Below, in pieces: positions 44,482 to 55,949 of a stretch of DNA of 64,000 bases (the stretch's first letter is position 1; every line of letters starts with the position of its first letter). The stretch is taken from positions 1,922,001 to 1,986,000 of the forward strand of contig CM074139.1 in the NCBI GenBank assembly GCA_037178625.1, written 5' to 3'. The DNA is from Skeletonema tropicum. Its lineage: Eukaryota; Bacillariophyta; Thalassiosirophyceae; Thalassiosirales; Thalassiosiraceae. The notes below the pieces were generated by a model. The model did not search any database. It was not told where the DNA came from and saw only the letters and a program-made list of their open reading frames with translations. The translations under genes and the position numbers were made by a program.

Positions 44482-44570
44482 GTTGTCTAAAGAGTCCATA
44501 GTATATAGTTATTTGTTGGTTTTGCCCCTTTTAATCATTGCTAACCTTCTTCATTGAAAATTTTTTTCGC

Positions 44571-44609
44571 CGGGACGCGAAAGCGTCCCGCCGGGACGCT
44601 CCGTCCCGG
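44571..44609. repeat. Two adjacent GC-rich hairpins
   Basis: cgggacgc-gaaa-gcgtcccg (44571-44590) has an 8-bp stem and GAAA loop; ccgggacg-ctc-cgtcccgg (44591-44609) has an 8-bp stem. They follow the hAT remnant and could be a terminator-like or transposon-end structure. Confidence 0.85.
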
Positions 44610-45869
44610 CGCCGGAGGCGGCGGGAGGCCGTTCTCCCCGTTTTTTGTTCAAATTTTTGTCACCGCCGCCGTTCAGCCCGCTGAAATTGCAAAATCCACC
44701 ACAAAATCCTCCATCACCATGGCACAAAAGTTCATCCTACGCTTCCTTCCCGATCGAGATGTCAGCATCGGACAATAATTCATGCGCATGCATTGCCCAT
44801 CGGTTAACTCAATGTTATATTTTTGTCCTGCCTTGAAGGGCACAGAACTGCTGTGAGCAATGGGATGAATTTGTCATGATGCCATGCAGAATAATTAAAT
44901 GCAGAGAAAGTTACAAAAAATCATGCGGCCTAGCGATGCGCTGTACCTCGTCCAACATAGCGACGAGGGGAATGAAGACAGAGCAGTAATTGCAATGATT
45001 TCCCACGCTGTGTGCCGTGGCGGCGAGATAGAAATGGGAGAAGACAGGAACCATCTCCTTTTGATGGGCGGAAATCAAGAACGGGCAGGTCATGCACGGC
45101 AGACACTCTCCTATTGTTCTCCTGACTCGAAAGAAGAATGCAGCTGCTGTTGGCGGGCACTTGCATGTTGGGCAGACCAGAATGTGAAATCGCATGCTCC
45201 CACATTCCAAGCCATTACAATGACAACGCCAGGTGGCATTTGATAAATTTTGCATTTGCAGGGACTTCTTCCGGGACACATAAATCGACCAAGTATTAGA
45301 CACCAAGTTGAAGGCGTTTCGCTCACGCAGGTTGCGAGTGTGCTGATGTGCTACTGCAATGCTCTGCAGGAGCTGGGGAGAAAAAGTCTATGAAACTGAC
45401 AGTGAAGGGAAACATTACATACTGATATATTATAGTGGACCAGCATTTGATAAGCACCATCAGGAGTAGATGGATACGAAAATGAACATGGCTACATTGG
45501 GAGGAAGCTTGACGTAAGTGATAAGGTAGACTGAAATTAATTGGCTTTCATTGGATCCATTCATGCATAAGTCGCAAGAAGTAATCTCTTCTTTATCATC
45601 TTGCTTTGTGGTGTGTACTTCTACTTTTGTACAATACTTCTACTTAGCTAGCTAGAGTATGATCTATTTGCTACGCACGTGGAGCAAGAGTGTCGTCCCG
45701 TGGGGACTCCCATTATTAAAGTTGATTGTCCCGGCGATTTGGGCCTTTGTCGAAAATCTCGAGATATCCCGGGATCTCGTCTCGACGGACCCTGTCTCGG
45801 CTCGAATCTCGGGACAGTGCCGAGACCGAGACGAGACCAACCTCTAAAAAAAAGGTATGGTAGGAGATG

Positions 45870-48800
45870 CAGGGCACATAAAAGAATGGGCTGCCCCACG
45901 CGGACAGACCGTCTGGCGCATGATCTGGACTATTATTCTACATAGATGAGGTACAGTAGATAAATTTAACATACAGCTATCTAGATGCGTCATTGCTCTT
46001 TTTGTACAATTGAAATTCATTCAAATTCTACCTCTCCGGCACAATGCTGCGGCTCTCCATCTATCGAGCACTTACATGTATAATTCATCCATCGACATAA
46101 ACGACGATGGCGGTCCATCCCACGTCATCGATGTGCCCACAGGGTATCTGGATGACAGAGGAAGATGCCATGGAACATCTTAAAATCAGTGAATCAGTAA
46201 TGAAACGTTATCGAAACGACTCAAGCCCGATGAATATACATATTGAGCATGGTAGATATGTCACTGCCCCGATGCCCTACAACAAGTTCCGATTCGTCTA
46301 CATTTCGCCACCAGATACCTACCCTATGTTTGGTAACATCACGTTGAGGAACTGGTCTAAAATGTGTGAGTACTTCAGTAACACCAACACCACCAGCATT
46401 AACAAAAGCCAAACTGATGATGATGACAATGACTAATATTTTCCTATTTTTCATTTCTCATTTTAGGCATGAAAAGCATGTGAAGCTATCTCTTGAGTAC
46501 TTCCATCGACTGTGGTCGAAGCAGCAAGAGCGCAGAACAAATGGCGAAAAAAAATGGGAAGCGCAATTCCTTGCTGCTGAGACATGGAAGAATTTGAGGA
46601 TCACTTGTCGTGGATTCTACTGCTACTGCCGCAGTGTCATAAAATATTCCCGCGAGCACAGTCACATCAAACTCTATGCAGTGTCTCCTGCTCATGCCAA
46701 CTCCAGTGTTATTGAGGCTTGGTTCTCTCTTGTGAGGAGAAGTGGTCAAGATTCTGCAACAAGCTACTGCTCCATCGCAAAGAATGTCCAAATGAGAGAT
46801 GCAAACAAAGAGTTGAAGAAGAATGGCATGTATTCGGGCGATGATGTTGGTGAAATCCGCTGTGCAGATCACCTAGATGTACGTGAGTTGTTACGTCATC
46901 AGAAGTCGCGAAGTAAGGAGAAAGATAGGAGACTGTCGGCATACAAAGAGATGCGAGCCACTGAATTGATCGGACCATCCCATGCCTTCTCCATCGATTT
47001 AGAGACATGCACACCGAAAGCAAGCGAGTCTGAGTTGGCGGCGTTGAAATCTCTGGCAAAAAAGATTCTCCCTCATGGCTATATGGCTGAGTTGCTGAAT
47101 GTCGACACGTTCCACCAATGGCTCCAATTGTCGATAGATACTGAAACAGATGCATGGTTCAAAGAGCTACTAGCAGTGACACAGGTTGGAGTAGGTTCGG
47201 CGGCATTTGATGATGCCTGTCGGGCTATTTTAAACAAATTGTTCTCTTTTGCAGCTGAGACTATGAGGAAGAGGAGGTCCAAAGCCATCTCGTCCGAAGC
47301 CAACGTACACAAGTTCTACAAGTCGACCGAGTTTGATGAAATATGCAAAGCCAAATTGTCTGGTAGTCTCAGCAAATTTCGCCCAGGGTGCATGCTCCTC
47401 GGAATGATGCTATCGCAACTCTACCAAGAATGGCTGACATCGGAGCTGCAGCATGCTCGACAGAAGAGATATCCCCATTTGTTCAAACAGAGCCAAGCAT
47501 TGAATCTAACCCCATCAGAAGAGAACAATGAAGTCAACAGCTTGGTTGGTTGGTCTATATTCAGTACGCTAAAGAAAAAGAAATATAAAGATGATGAGGA
47601 GGAAGAAAATGATGGTAAGCGCTTATTGTTGTCAATGATGATGCTGGAGGAAGATGCAGATGAAGTGTACTTGGCCAAGCACTATGATACGAACATGTCC
47701 ATGAGAAACTGCGGTGGACTTACACTGGTGTCATCGTACTTTTTTGATTGGGGCAAGGATGCAATGAAAGTCATCCGCAATGCATTTACGCCGGATCGTA
47801 TGAAACATAACCTTCGTTCTTGTTTCAGGGATGGCAAGTGTCTTGTGCTTGAAGACACATCTATCCACTCAAAATTTGTATCATTATGTCAATCACCCTC
47901 AATGGCGTTCCAGCAAGATGCTATAGAGGAAGTGTATCAAATTATTCTTCCAAAGATGATCAACTCTCGCTTTTCTGTCGTTTTCCGCAAGTGGAAGGAA
48001 GCACATTGTCAAAAGCATGAAATGTCTCTGCGTTCAAGTTTGAAAGCAGGCATCAGCAGCAGTAAGAGCTTGCCGCTTAAGCGAGCGGCAACGCAACACA
48101 CCGACGAGTCTACGAATGAGATAAAGAAGGCGAAATCAAGTGAATAAATAATAAATTAGTGAAAATTGTGTGGACAACGGTGTTGTGTCGGCAGCAGTCT
48201 TGAACTCACTCTTCCATCTAACATGATGTGTTGCAATAATTATGATGTCAAAAATATACTTCAGGGGAGTACAGATTACTGCATAATCTCGACGGTGATA
48301 GATATGAGCATTAGTTGCGAAGTCGTACTAGACATTGTTGACGTCTTGCCTGAGGCATTATTGGGCGTTTGTCTAATGCAATGGTTATGTATCAACAAGA
48401 AATAAGATATGAATGTCATGACATCATCTCAGATGATGTTGGCTTGTTCACTCATTTTCGTGAAAAAGAAATTCCCGACGGATACAAGATGGCCGCTGGT
48501 GATCATAGTTATGCACTATCGTTGTTGATGCCTTGCCCGCGGAGTCGTTGGCTGTTGTCAGAAGCAATGGTGCTATCGACAAGATACAACATCTCAATCT
48601 CGACTCTCGCCGGTGATGGCTGTGCTCATTGTCAGTTTCGACAGAACTAAAGCACTGAGAGCGTGGGAAACGGCCGTTCGGTGTTCCAATACTATGCTAG
48701 GGGGCGCCTATAACATTTCCCACGGTCTCATGGCACTATCCATTGACCTCATTTTTACTAGTAGGCCACCATGGTGAGGCACTTTTGGTTCGGAGTTGTT

Positions 48801-48955
48801 GATGGATGATGGATGGAAAATGTTCCAGATCAAGTCTCCTGGGGGATGACCTAAACTGCTTTGTTGCTATTTTTCAACTAGAGATTTTATCAGCACAAAT
48901 ATATTGGGGATAACCTAATCAAATCGTCACGCAGCCCATTCTTTTATGTGCCCTG
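45870..48955. mobile_element. Complete 3.1-kb DNA transposon, 8-bp TSD aggagatg
   Basis: Ends are perfect ~25-bp inverted repeats starting cagggcacataa. The flanking octamer aggagatg is identical on both sides (45862-45869, 48956-48963). It carries one spliced gene (46107-48147) and about 0.8 kb of 3' non-coding DNA. The 8-bp duplication and CAGGG start fit hAT- or P-like superfamilies. A deletion derivative is at 41799-43041. Confidence 0.95.
46107..48147 (+). CDS. Transposon-encoded 645-aa protein, putative transposase
   Basis: Exons 46107-46363 and 46467-48147 (intron 46364-46466; GTGTGA...TTTTAG), giving WSKM-HEKHVKL across the junction. The start is the first ATG in the element's long frame. 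I do not recognise the family. HANSSVIEAWFSLVRRSGQD (about residues 175-195) is reminiscent of the segment holding the final catalytic Glu in RNase-H-fold transposases of the P/THAP9 type, but no preceding Asp-bearing core is evident and there is no hAT dimerisation signature. The middle is helical; an acidic/Lys tract (KKKKYKDDEEEEND) precedes a conserved C-terminal domain also kept in the relative at 41975-42250. The tail is Lys-rich. It is the only gene within intact TIRs and target duplications, so it is probably the mobility protein or an accessory one. Confidence 0.7.
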
Positions 48956-48963
48956 AGGAGATG

Positions 48964-50518
48964 GTACTTAGGGTCTCTGCATACATGCAGAGTCCCTCTG
49001 AAGAGGACTCCCATGTATGACAGAAGACACACAACATGTTGTGACCGATGCCATCCAGTTGGAGGTTTGTTAGTGGTCCTCACGGCGGGGGTAAAAATCC
49101 CCTGAGGGGAACCACTAGCCCTGAAACCGGTGTCTAGGTGGGGGGGGTATTAATTCAAAGATTAAATTGTCCCCGCCTTAGGTGTGGTCCGAGCAAAATT
49201 GCATCGTACGTATCATTTCTACTGGCGGGAAAAAATTTTCACTGGAAAAAATTGTCACCGTCACTGAAACTCCACACAAAACACTAACAAAACACAAAAA
49301 ACACGAGTTCTGCACCCTTACATGGAGGTTCTGTGCCTCCATGTCGACCCCTAACACAAATAGTCGACCATAATACGATAGTACAGACTATTAGCTTTCG
49401 ATAGAACCACTGGTCAACGTTATATGAAGTATACTCGCATAGCAGCAGCAGTACAGGCATGCAGATCTGCCGTAGGCATGCGTCATTCTAGCTCGAAATA
49501 GCAGGTATTGGTCCCAAATTAGTCGGTAGGTGCTCTATCTCGACGAATTATAATCTCTTCTGCATCATATAATGTAGATATATTGTTTGGGATGCTACTT
49601 TTAGACTGCTCTATGTATTTTCGTCGAGTAGCATTGCCATATTTAGACTATCACAATTTTGTTAGTGTTTTGTGCGTGAAATTTGTGAGCTGTCACCGTG
49701 GTGACGGTGACAGTTTCTTCCCGCCAGTAGATTTTGATAGCCGCTACAAAAAAACATGCAGCGCTGTCCGAGCAACTGCACGTTCTGCACGTTTTTTTCC
49801 TTACGACAACGGCCGGATTCGACAATCCGTATCGACCATGATAGCCGCTACTCTCATAGCCACCACGTTGCCCAAACCCTACCAATAGTAATATCCAGTG
49901 AATTATATCGCAGGCAACACCTTATACAACGATTCAGCCGCAGGGTATTATTATTACTACTGCCTACACCGCATAAATAAATGACTAATACATGCTACAT
50001 AAATATCATTTCTGTCTATGATGTTGCTATTTTTATCCACCCTATTGTAATATTTTGGACAATAAATAGCCGCCACTTCTTATATATAATAATATTGATA
50101 AGTTCCCTTCTTTAAAGCCGCTCGATCCGCCGTCTACAGGCTTATTGTTGTGTCTGAGTATCGTATTATTTTTGCCATTTTGTGCACATCTTGTGTTCTT
50201 GGTGTTTTGGAGGTGTGGGGGGGCTTGAATGGTCACTCCGAGCAGCCGGATTCTCACTACATATCATCATCAGCGACGGGTAGCGGAGAGGTAGTGCATA
50301 TTATTGTTTATCTTCTTCTATGGGTGCAGGGAAGGTGGTTGTTTTAATTTCAAATCTCAATGAAGTGGATTACAATGATATTATCACCGCCCCTACAGCA
50401 GCCGAAACGCCACCCTGCTGCGAATACGTCGCCATATATGTCTTCTAAGAGATAGGCCATCGATACCTTGTGAAATATAGTCATGGACTGAGATAGGCGG
50501 CCTTACTTGGGGTGCCAT
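48964..50518. other. Gene-poor region with candidate foldback
   Basis: No gene supported. 48980-49010 shares tgcagagtccctctg with about 13320. tactggcggga...ttgtcaccgtcac (49219-49262) is imperfectly inverted at 49690-49732, suggesting an old foldback element of about 0.5 kb. Confidence 0.45.
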
Positions 50519-52575
50519 TGTCATGGCATCTTTTTTTTTGATGTGCTTGTGAGCGTACGATCATGCAGAAAGCCTACGAGACCTGAGAATCGAGCCGCCA
50601 ATTTTGTCCCAAAATTTTTTCACTTTGCCGGAGAATCTCCAAACCAGCCTCATTTTTCAAGAAGTCACAAAATAACGACCATGATGGCCACATCTCCCTG
50701 ATATGCTCCCTCCGCCGCCGATGGTCCGATCAACCCATATTGCCACCTGTAGCCTCATTTAGTCCGTGTCTACCGATGGCAACCGCGGAATAAATTATCT
50801 CGTGTGTCTACGCACTTAGTAAGCGCCTTGACATATCTTGTGTCCGTTGGTGGAAATAACGATCTCCACCGCTGCACGACAACATCTTTATTGGCTCTGT
50901 GCTCCTCTACAATAATATAAATCAATAGCACTGACGGTTCAACGATAGGATGCGAGTGGGTGGCGTGGTTATAGCTCGTGGTCACCGATATGAGCCATCA
51001 ATTATTATTACAAATACACGGCGTGATAATTTAACATCGGCACAATTCACGTATGATGGGAGATCACAAAACATCGGCACAAACGAAATGTTGAAGAGGT
51101 GGCAAGCAGACTGGGGATGGAGGAAAAGGAGGCACAGGAGGCACAGGATCGCACTCCAGATCAATGGAAAGAAATGTTAGCAGAGCAGAAGTCGGAAATG
51201 GAGGAGAAGAATGCACTATTTCAAGCGCAGGTAGAGATTCTGATGGAACAGCTACATTCGACTCCCCATTTATTTCCTGATACATATCCTTCAACTCCAA
51301 TCTTGGCATGCCTCGTCTTGTAGTTGTCGACGGAAAAGATTGGCTCATTGCTCCAAATGGAAATGATACCACTATCGAAAAGTGCACCTACTCACCAAAG
51401 ACAGAGAAGACATCGGCTCGTTCTCTTGCATTCTCTACCTGCGATCGAACGAGCATTCTCTACCTGCGATCCTCGTAATGCCAATAACCCTTACATGTAA
51501 AGTGTTCTTAATTAAACAAAAACCTAGTTTATTCTCTGCCGTATTCTTTGGGCGTTTTGCTGCTTAAACTTGTCCCCTGATTGCCATGACGTCGATAGTA
51601 TCAATCTACCCACCTATTCAATCGTCGCCTTTGCACTTTGTCACATAGTGCTTGCAAGGTTGTTAATCATCAAAGAATACCCTTCTTCACTGTCAATACT
51701 TCTGGTTGCTATCTCCCTCTTTTCCTCTAACTAATTCTGCCACAAGTAGCACAAATGTATCACTTATTCGTACGATGAACGAGCTTTCCCAGACCAGCAC
51801 TGCGCCATTAAACAATCAAGAGTTGTTGCATCATTATCATTGGTTGCTCCCATGTGTTACCTCTCAAGCTCACCCCACAGTGATGATTTCAATTGTGTTG
51901 GGAGGCTATAAAATCATATGCAGCGACGAAGCTGACGCATTCAAAAGCTGACCTACGCCGTATTTACTCCTAAATATATCAGAACAAATCACCTGTGATC
52001 ACCAATCAACCTCGGACTTCCCTCTGCACTGCTGTAGACTGTTGTAATTATTATTTCTCCTCTCTCACCACGTGAATTGTGCCGATTTTGAATAATCACG
52101 CCGTGTATTTGTAATAATAATTGATGGCTCATATCGGTGGTCATGGCCGACAATCACGCTGCCTACTCGCATCCTATCGGTTTCCCGTACATTTTGTTGA
52201 TTGATATCATTGTAGAGGATCACAGAGCCCATGAAGATGTTGTCGTGTAGCGGGGGAGATCGTTATTTCCACCAACGGACACAAGATATGTCAAGGCGCT
52301 AACTAAGAGGATAGACGCACGAGATAGTTTATTCCGCGGTTGACATCGGTAGACACGGACTAAATGAGGCTACAGGTGGCGATATGGGTTGATCGGACCA
52401 TCGGCGGCGGAGGGGGCATAGGGGGAGATGTGGCCATCATGGTCGTTATTCAGTGATTTTTTGAAAAATGGAGATTCTCCGGCAAAGTGAAAAAATTTTG
52501 GGACAGACTTTGTTAGTGGCCAAAGCTAGCGATTCTCAGGTCTCATGATCGTGCAATCTTACGCATGCCATGATT
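50519..52575. mobile_element. ~2-kb element with ~0.5-kb terminal inverted repeats
   Basis: 50519-51052 is the imperfect reverse complement of 52070-52575; matched points (50581/52541, 50991/52131, 51041/52081) all sum to 103,122, so the arms are collinear. The inside (51053-52069) has a short coiled-coil-like frame (51120-51320) and a fragment MPRLVVVDGKDW (about 51306), with no recognisable transposase. Long TIRs suit Mutator-like or foldback elements; superfamily uncertain. Confidence 0.8.
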
Positions 52576-53189
52576 TTGTTTTTGTTGAAACTTAGTATAA
52601 AATCCGAGAACTGCACGATCGTACGTAGGGGTATCGATTTAACCTAGGAAAAGCGAAATCGTACGCACGATGGACCATCTCAGATCAAAGGCTCATAACC
52701 CATTTTTCCAGATTTTTTACTACAACGCTCTTCTTCCACCAAAAATGAGAAAACAACCATGTCGCCGATTCAGCCCCTCCTCTTCTCTCCACGCTGTTAA
52801 CAATGGGAGACACTGTAGAGCCCGGCCGTCACATGCATCCCAGAGGAGGATACACGAGAGGCATGTTTAGTGGGGTAAGCTCTTCAGATGACTTCGCAGC
52901 TGTCCTCTGTGTCCCCAAAAAGGCAATCGGTTGCATTCGACCACAAAATACCAAATGCAAGACAAAAGATTGCCCATTCAAGCAAATAAGGAACAATGGA
53001 GGTCAATCCCCGGCCCATCAGCGGAGTTGGTATCCGCTGTCGAAAAATTGTGGCGGGAATCTTCATGGTGCTGAGTTTCTTAGGCCTGACACGAATGGCC
53101 ACAGAGCCTGTGATTGAGATCAAACGGCATGTTTTTCCGCTGGCACTTTCCATCGCAGTCATACCCCAGTCGGTTCGTCGAAGCTGATG

Positions 53190-53700
53190 GGCACGCCCGT
53201 TGCTTTATGCTGCTAGATGTGTTCGAACTATTGTCCAACAAGCTACTAATCCAAATGTATCTTCATCAACTCATTCAGATTACAAATTGCATAATACTTC
53301 AAAGCATTTGGGCGGTACCGATCCTGTTGGCTGTGCTTGGAAAGATACAGTTTCAGATGGTGGTTGTGGCAAAGGAACAGATGTCATGCTGACGGAAGAG
53401 ACACAGATTTTGCGGCAGATTCCTTTCGGTCACACGGGTAAAGTGGACAAGGGGTTCATCATTGACGATCTTGCCGCTGCTAAGGGGGTAGTTATATAGG
53501 CCACAAAAGAAGAAGGAACATCAGCTGCAGCAATCATCTGTTGATACATCACAAACACAGAAGATTGGTAACACACGAATCTTCGTCGAATGTGTCATTG
53601 GCTCTTTCAAGCTCCAAATCCGATATCTTAATGTTCTCATCCCCACTCTTCAATTTGGCGTTTTATCCAAGATCGTGCGGATTGGTTATATAAGGCAAAA
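53190..53700 (+). pseudogene. DDE_Tnp_4-like (PIF/Harbinger-type) transposase remnant
   Basis: Frame one (to 53499) has SSSTHSDYKLHNTSKHLGG, PVGCAWKDTVSDGG and VDKGFIIDDLAAAKGV, matching the middle of the superfamily: YS-x-YK-x-HNT-K, then (A)D-K-GF with the second catalytic Asp. One frame over, 53561-53690 reads NTRIFVECVIGSFKLQIRYL and KIVRIGYI, matching the end with the third catalytic residue (Glu in VE). The first Asp motif and the N-terminus are not readable because of stops upstream; degraded frames from 52803 (MGDTVEPG...) may be its 5' part. Dead copy. Confidence 0.75.
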
Positions 53701-54000
53701 TATTAAGAAGGCGCTGACCCACGAACGTGGCGAGGTTCATCCCAATGGTGGTGCTGGGCGAACTAGTAGGGCAGAGATCCGCTGGTATGGTGCATCGGAC
53801 GATAGCCTTCGGGATGTCAGACATAATGTGCGAGATAGATGGTCATGACGAACTATCCAAGATGGATGAGCACAAAGATAAGACTCCTACGGAAAGTAGT
53901 GAGTTGGTACTCAGCGACAGATGGGACCTCAAAATGCAAAAAGATCTCTATGGTACCATTCACGGGAAAGAATATGATGGTGGAGACCTATAAACACACA

Positions 54001-55827
54001 TTACACAAGACTATCCTGTTCCTCTACCGTTCGTAACAGCCTAAGGAATTTTATTGCGCTCTCTTGACGGTATCTATTTTTTGCTAACTGCGGTCGCTCT
54101 CTTCCTCTCTTCTTGTACTCCTGCTTCGTTAGACTAAGATGGTTTTCGTAAGATGCTTCGATCCCATTGATGATATTCCTCTGCACATTTCGCTCATCCT
54201 TTTTCTCTTGCTCCTCGATACTTTTTTCAAACTTCGGCGCTTGTTGCTCGTGAATCCACTGTCTCACATCCGAATCGAGAGCCTTCCCTCCAGTCACCCA
54301 TCCCTCCAATATTCTTTTCCGTAGTACTCTGCCCAATGTGTGCAAATTCTTTGTAGATGAAGTCTATTTGTAACTCGGGGGCAACATGCGCTATGGCTAT
54401 GTTGTCGTAGTTGTCATCAAACACGCCATTGTGATACAACAAGCATGTTTCTTGTATCAGGCCTTGGATTTCAGGATCATTTTTGAATGCTGTGCTCTCG
54501 CGTAGTTTTGTCAGAATCTCTTCAATGCTGCTTTTGCTGCCAGTGTAAATATTCTCATACAGACTTCCACTCTTATTCGGGTTTCGATCGACGTACGCCT
54601 TTGACACTTGCTACTCAATGAATTGATAACGCTTCGCATTCGTAACTAAATCAGCTTTCAATAATGATATCTTTCCTCCTCTAGCTGCACAAAAGTCGCG
54701 GAGATCTGGTACCGTGCATTGTTCAGGGGGCTTTGGTAGATTGACACCCCTGATTGCCGACACCTCTGCTATTGTCCGATGAATTAGCTGTGAGCAGTCC
54801 ATGCCGTTGATGAATTTCCGCAGAGAATCTTCGAAGTCGTCCATTGATCTACTGTCACACTTGCCTCTCATGTGCGCTTTTGTCCGTTGAGTTGCCCGCT
54901 TGATGACTCTATCGCTGCGCATCTCTATTACATTTGCATCTTGGTCGTAGACATGCCCCTTCTCATAGATATCAACAATACGTTGCAAGAATTCTTCCAA
55001 TGCGGACGATGATTCAAAGCTTTGTACTCCCACAGTGCTGCGCTCATTTTCCCACAGCGCGGTGGCAAGGCTGTTGGGATTTAAATCATCGATATCCTTG
55101 ACAAGCTTGATAAACGTTTCGTAGCCAATACCACTGATGCCAGAAGGATAGATAGTAAAGTCGCAGCCTCTACATGCAGCGTACAATTGAAACAAGATCC
55201 GCCCGTGTTTATTGTAGAAACTCGAAAGAGGATATTCATCATGAGGTACATCTGCATTAAGATCAATGAGACGAAATGTAGTATGATTTTGGAACCCCTT
55301 CACAACCACCAACTTCCCCGTCACACCGTAGGCAAGCAAATCAGAATCACATGTCATGATAACCGAAGAGTGCTTCTTTGCTATGTAAGCCACTTGCGGA
55401 TCAGCCTCGAAGGAGGCAACGCAATAATCGATGTTCAGAAATTCACATACACGCGCTACCTTTGCTATGTTGTCGGGTGTATTCGTCACCTGCCCCCGAG
55501 AATGTTGCGTGCCGCCGCAGCTTCAACTCTCTGCTGCCTTCTATCTATTTCAGGCTGTTTGTCGACATTTAGCGCACCATCAAACGCTACCTTGAGCTTC
55601 ATACGGCATATATCACGCAAGTACACAAGGAAACGAGTCCATTCGACTAATGCAGGGTTGTGGTTGCCGCGTAGGTGATCGGAGGGGTGGTGAGAGCCAA
55701 ACTGCCAAAGAGCACTCGCTGCATCTAACACTACGGTCTCTCCAGCCAAATTGAGCTCCTCAAATGAATGATGAATAAGTTTAGGATCGCCTCCAACTAA
55801 ATGCGGCAGAAGATCGTTCATCCCCAT
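54001..55827 (-). pseudogene. FEN1/XPG-family 5' nuclease with SAP-like tail, transposon-borne, broken
   Basis: Start ATG at 55827 (MGMNDLLPHL) fits the family's MGI-type N-terminus. N domain: VVLDAASAL (D35) and VAFDGAL (D83). I domain, next frame: FEADPQ and TCDSDLLAYG, supplying the second group of metal-binding acids. H3TH: RGCDFTIYPSGISGIG. A SAP-like segment (VPDLRDFCAARGGKISLLKADL) precedes a TAG at 54611. So the structure-specific nuclease active-site set is complete across two frames. Breaks: one base missing in the C5/G5 run at 55493-55497; the TAG at 54611-54613, after which the same frame stays open to about 54330; and a frame change there into a Lys/Glu-rich tail ending at 54001. 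Its neighbour and TIRs place it inside a DNA transposon. Confidence 0.85.
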
Positions 55828-55949
55828 CGTTAATTAATGGCAAAGAGATTGGGTGTCGGTAATGGTATTTTTTGAGAATCTTGGGAAGAAGAAGTTTGAG
55901 AGCGTTGTAGTAAAAAATAATGGCGGGAAGTTGATCTGAGATGGTCCAT

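Larger units (their letters stand above)
43150..45847. mobile_element. Probable decayed hAT transposon
   Basis: Bounded by inverted clusters of ggtctc(g)tctcg-type motifs (43152-43240 and 45755-45847) around a hAT transposase pseudogene. Repeated subterminal hexamers are usual for hAT elements. Exact ends and an 8-bp duplication are not evident, so boundaries are approximate. The 44482-45750 part holds GC hairpins and no clear gene; a Cys-rich open frame on the minus strand (44911-45306) is unassigned. Confidence 0.55.
52672..55947. mobile_element. 3.3-kb transposon with DDE_Tnp_4-like and FEN1/XPG-like genes
   Basis: ggaccatctcagatcaa at 52672 is inverted at 55947, with the dinucleotide AT on both outer sides; inner repeat tttttactacaacgctct (about 52710-52730) is also mirrored (about 55893-55912). 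Inside, a transposase remnant (plus strand) and a nuclease gene (minus strand) converge. The AT flank could be a 2-bp target duplication. Confidence 0.75.

Noticed and set aside
44911..45306. Cys-rich minus-strand frame (CHCNGLECG, CPTCKCPP, CLPCMTCPF)
   Set aside because: Cys spacing suggests a zinc-binding fragment, but no family, start or flanking coding sequence supports a gene.
55480..55510. Possible intron joining the two nuclease frames
   Set aside because: No GT-AG pair of reasonable length fits between the adjoining frames; a one-base change in the G run explains it better.
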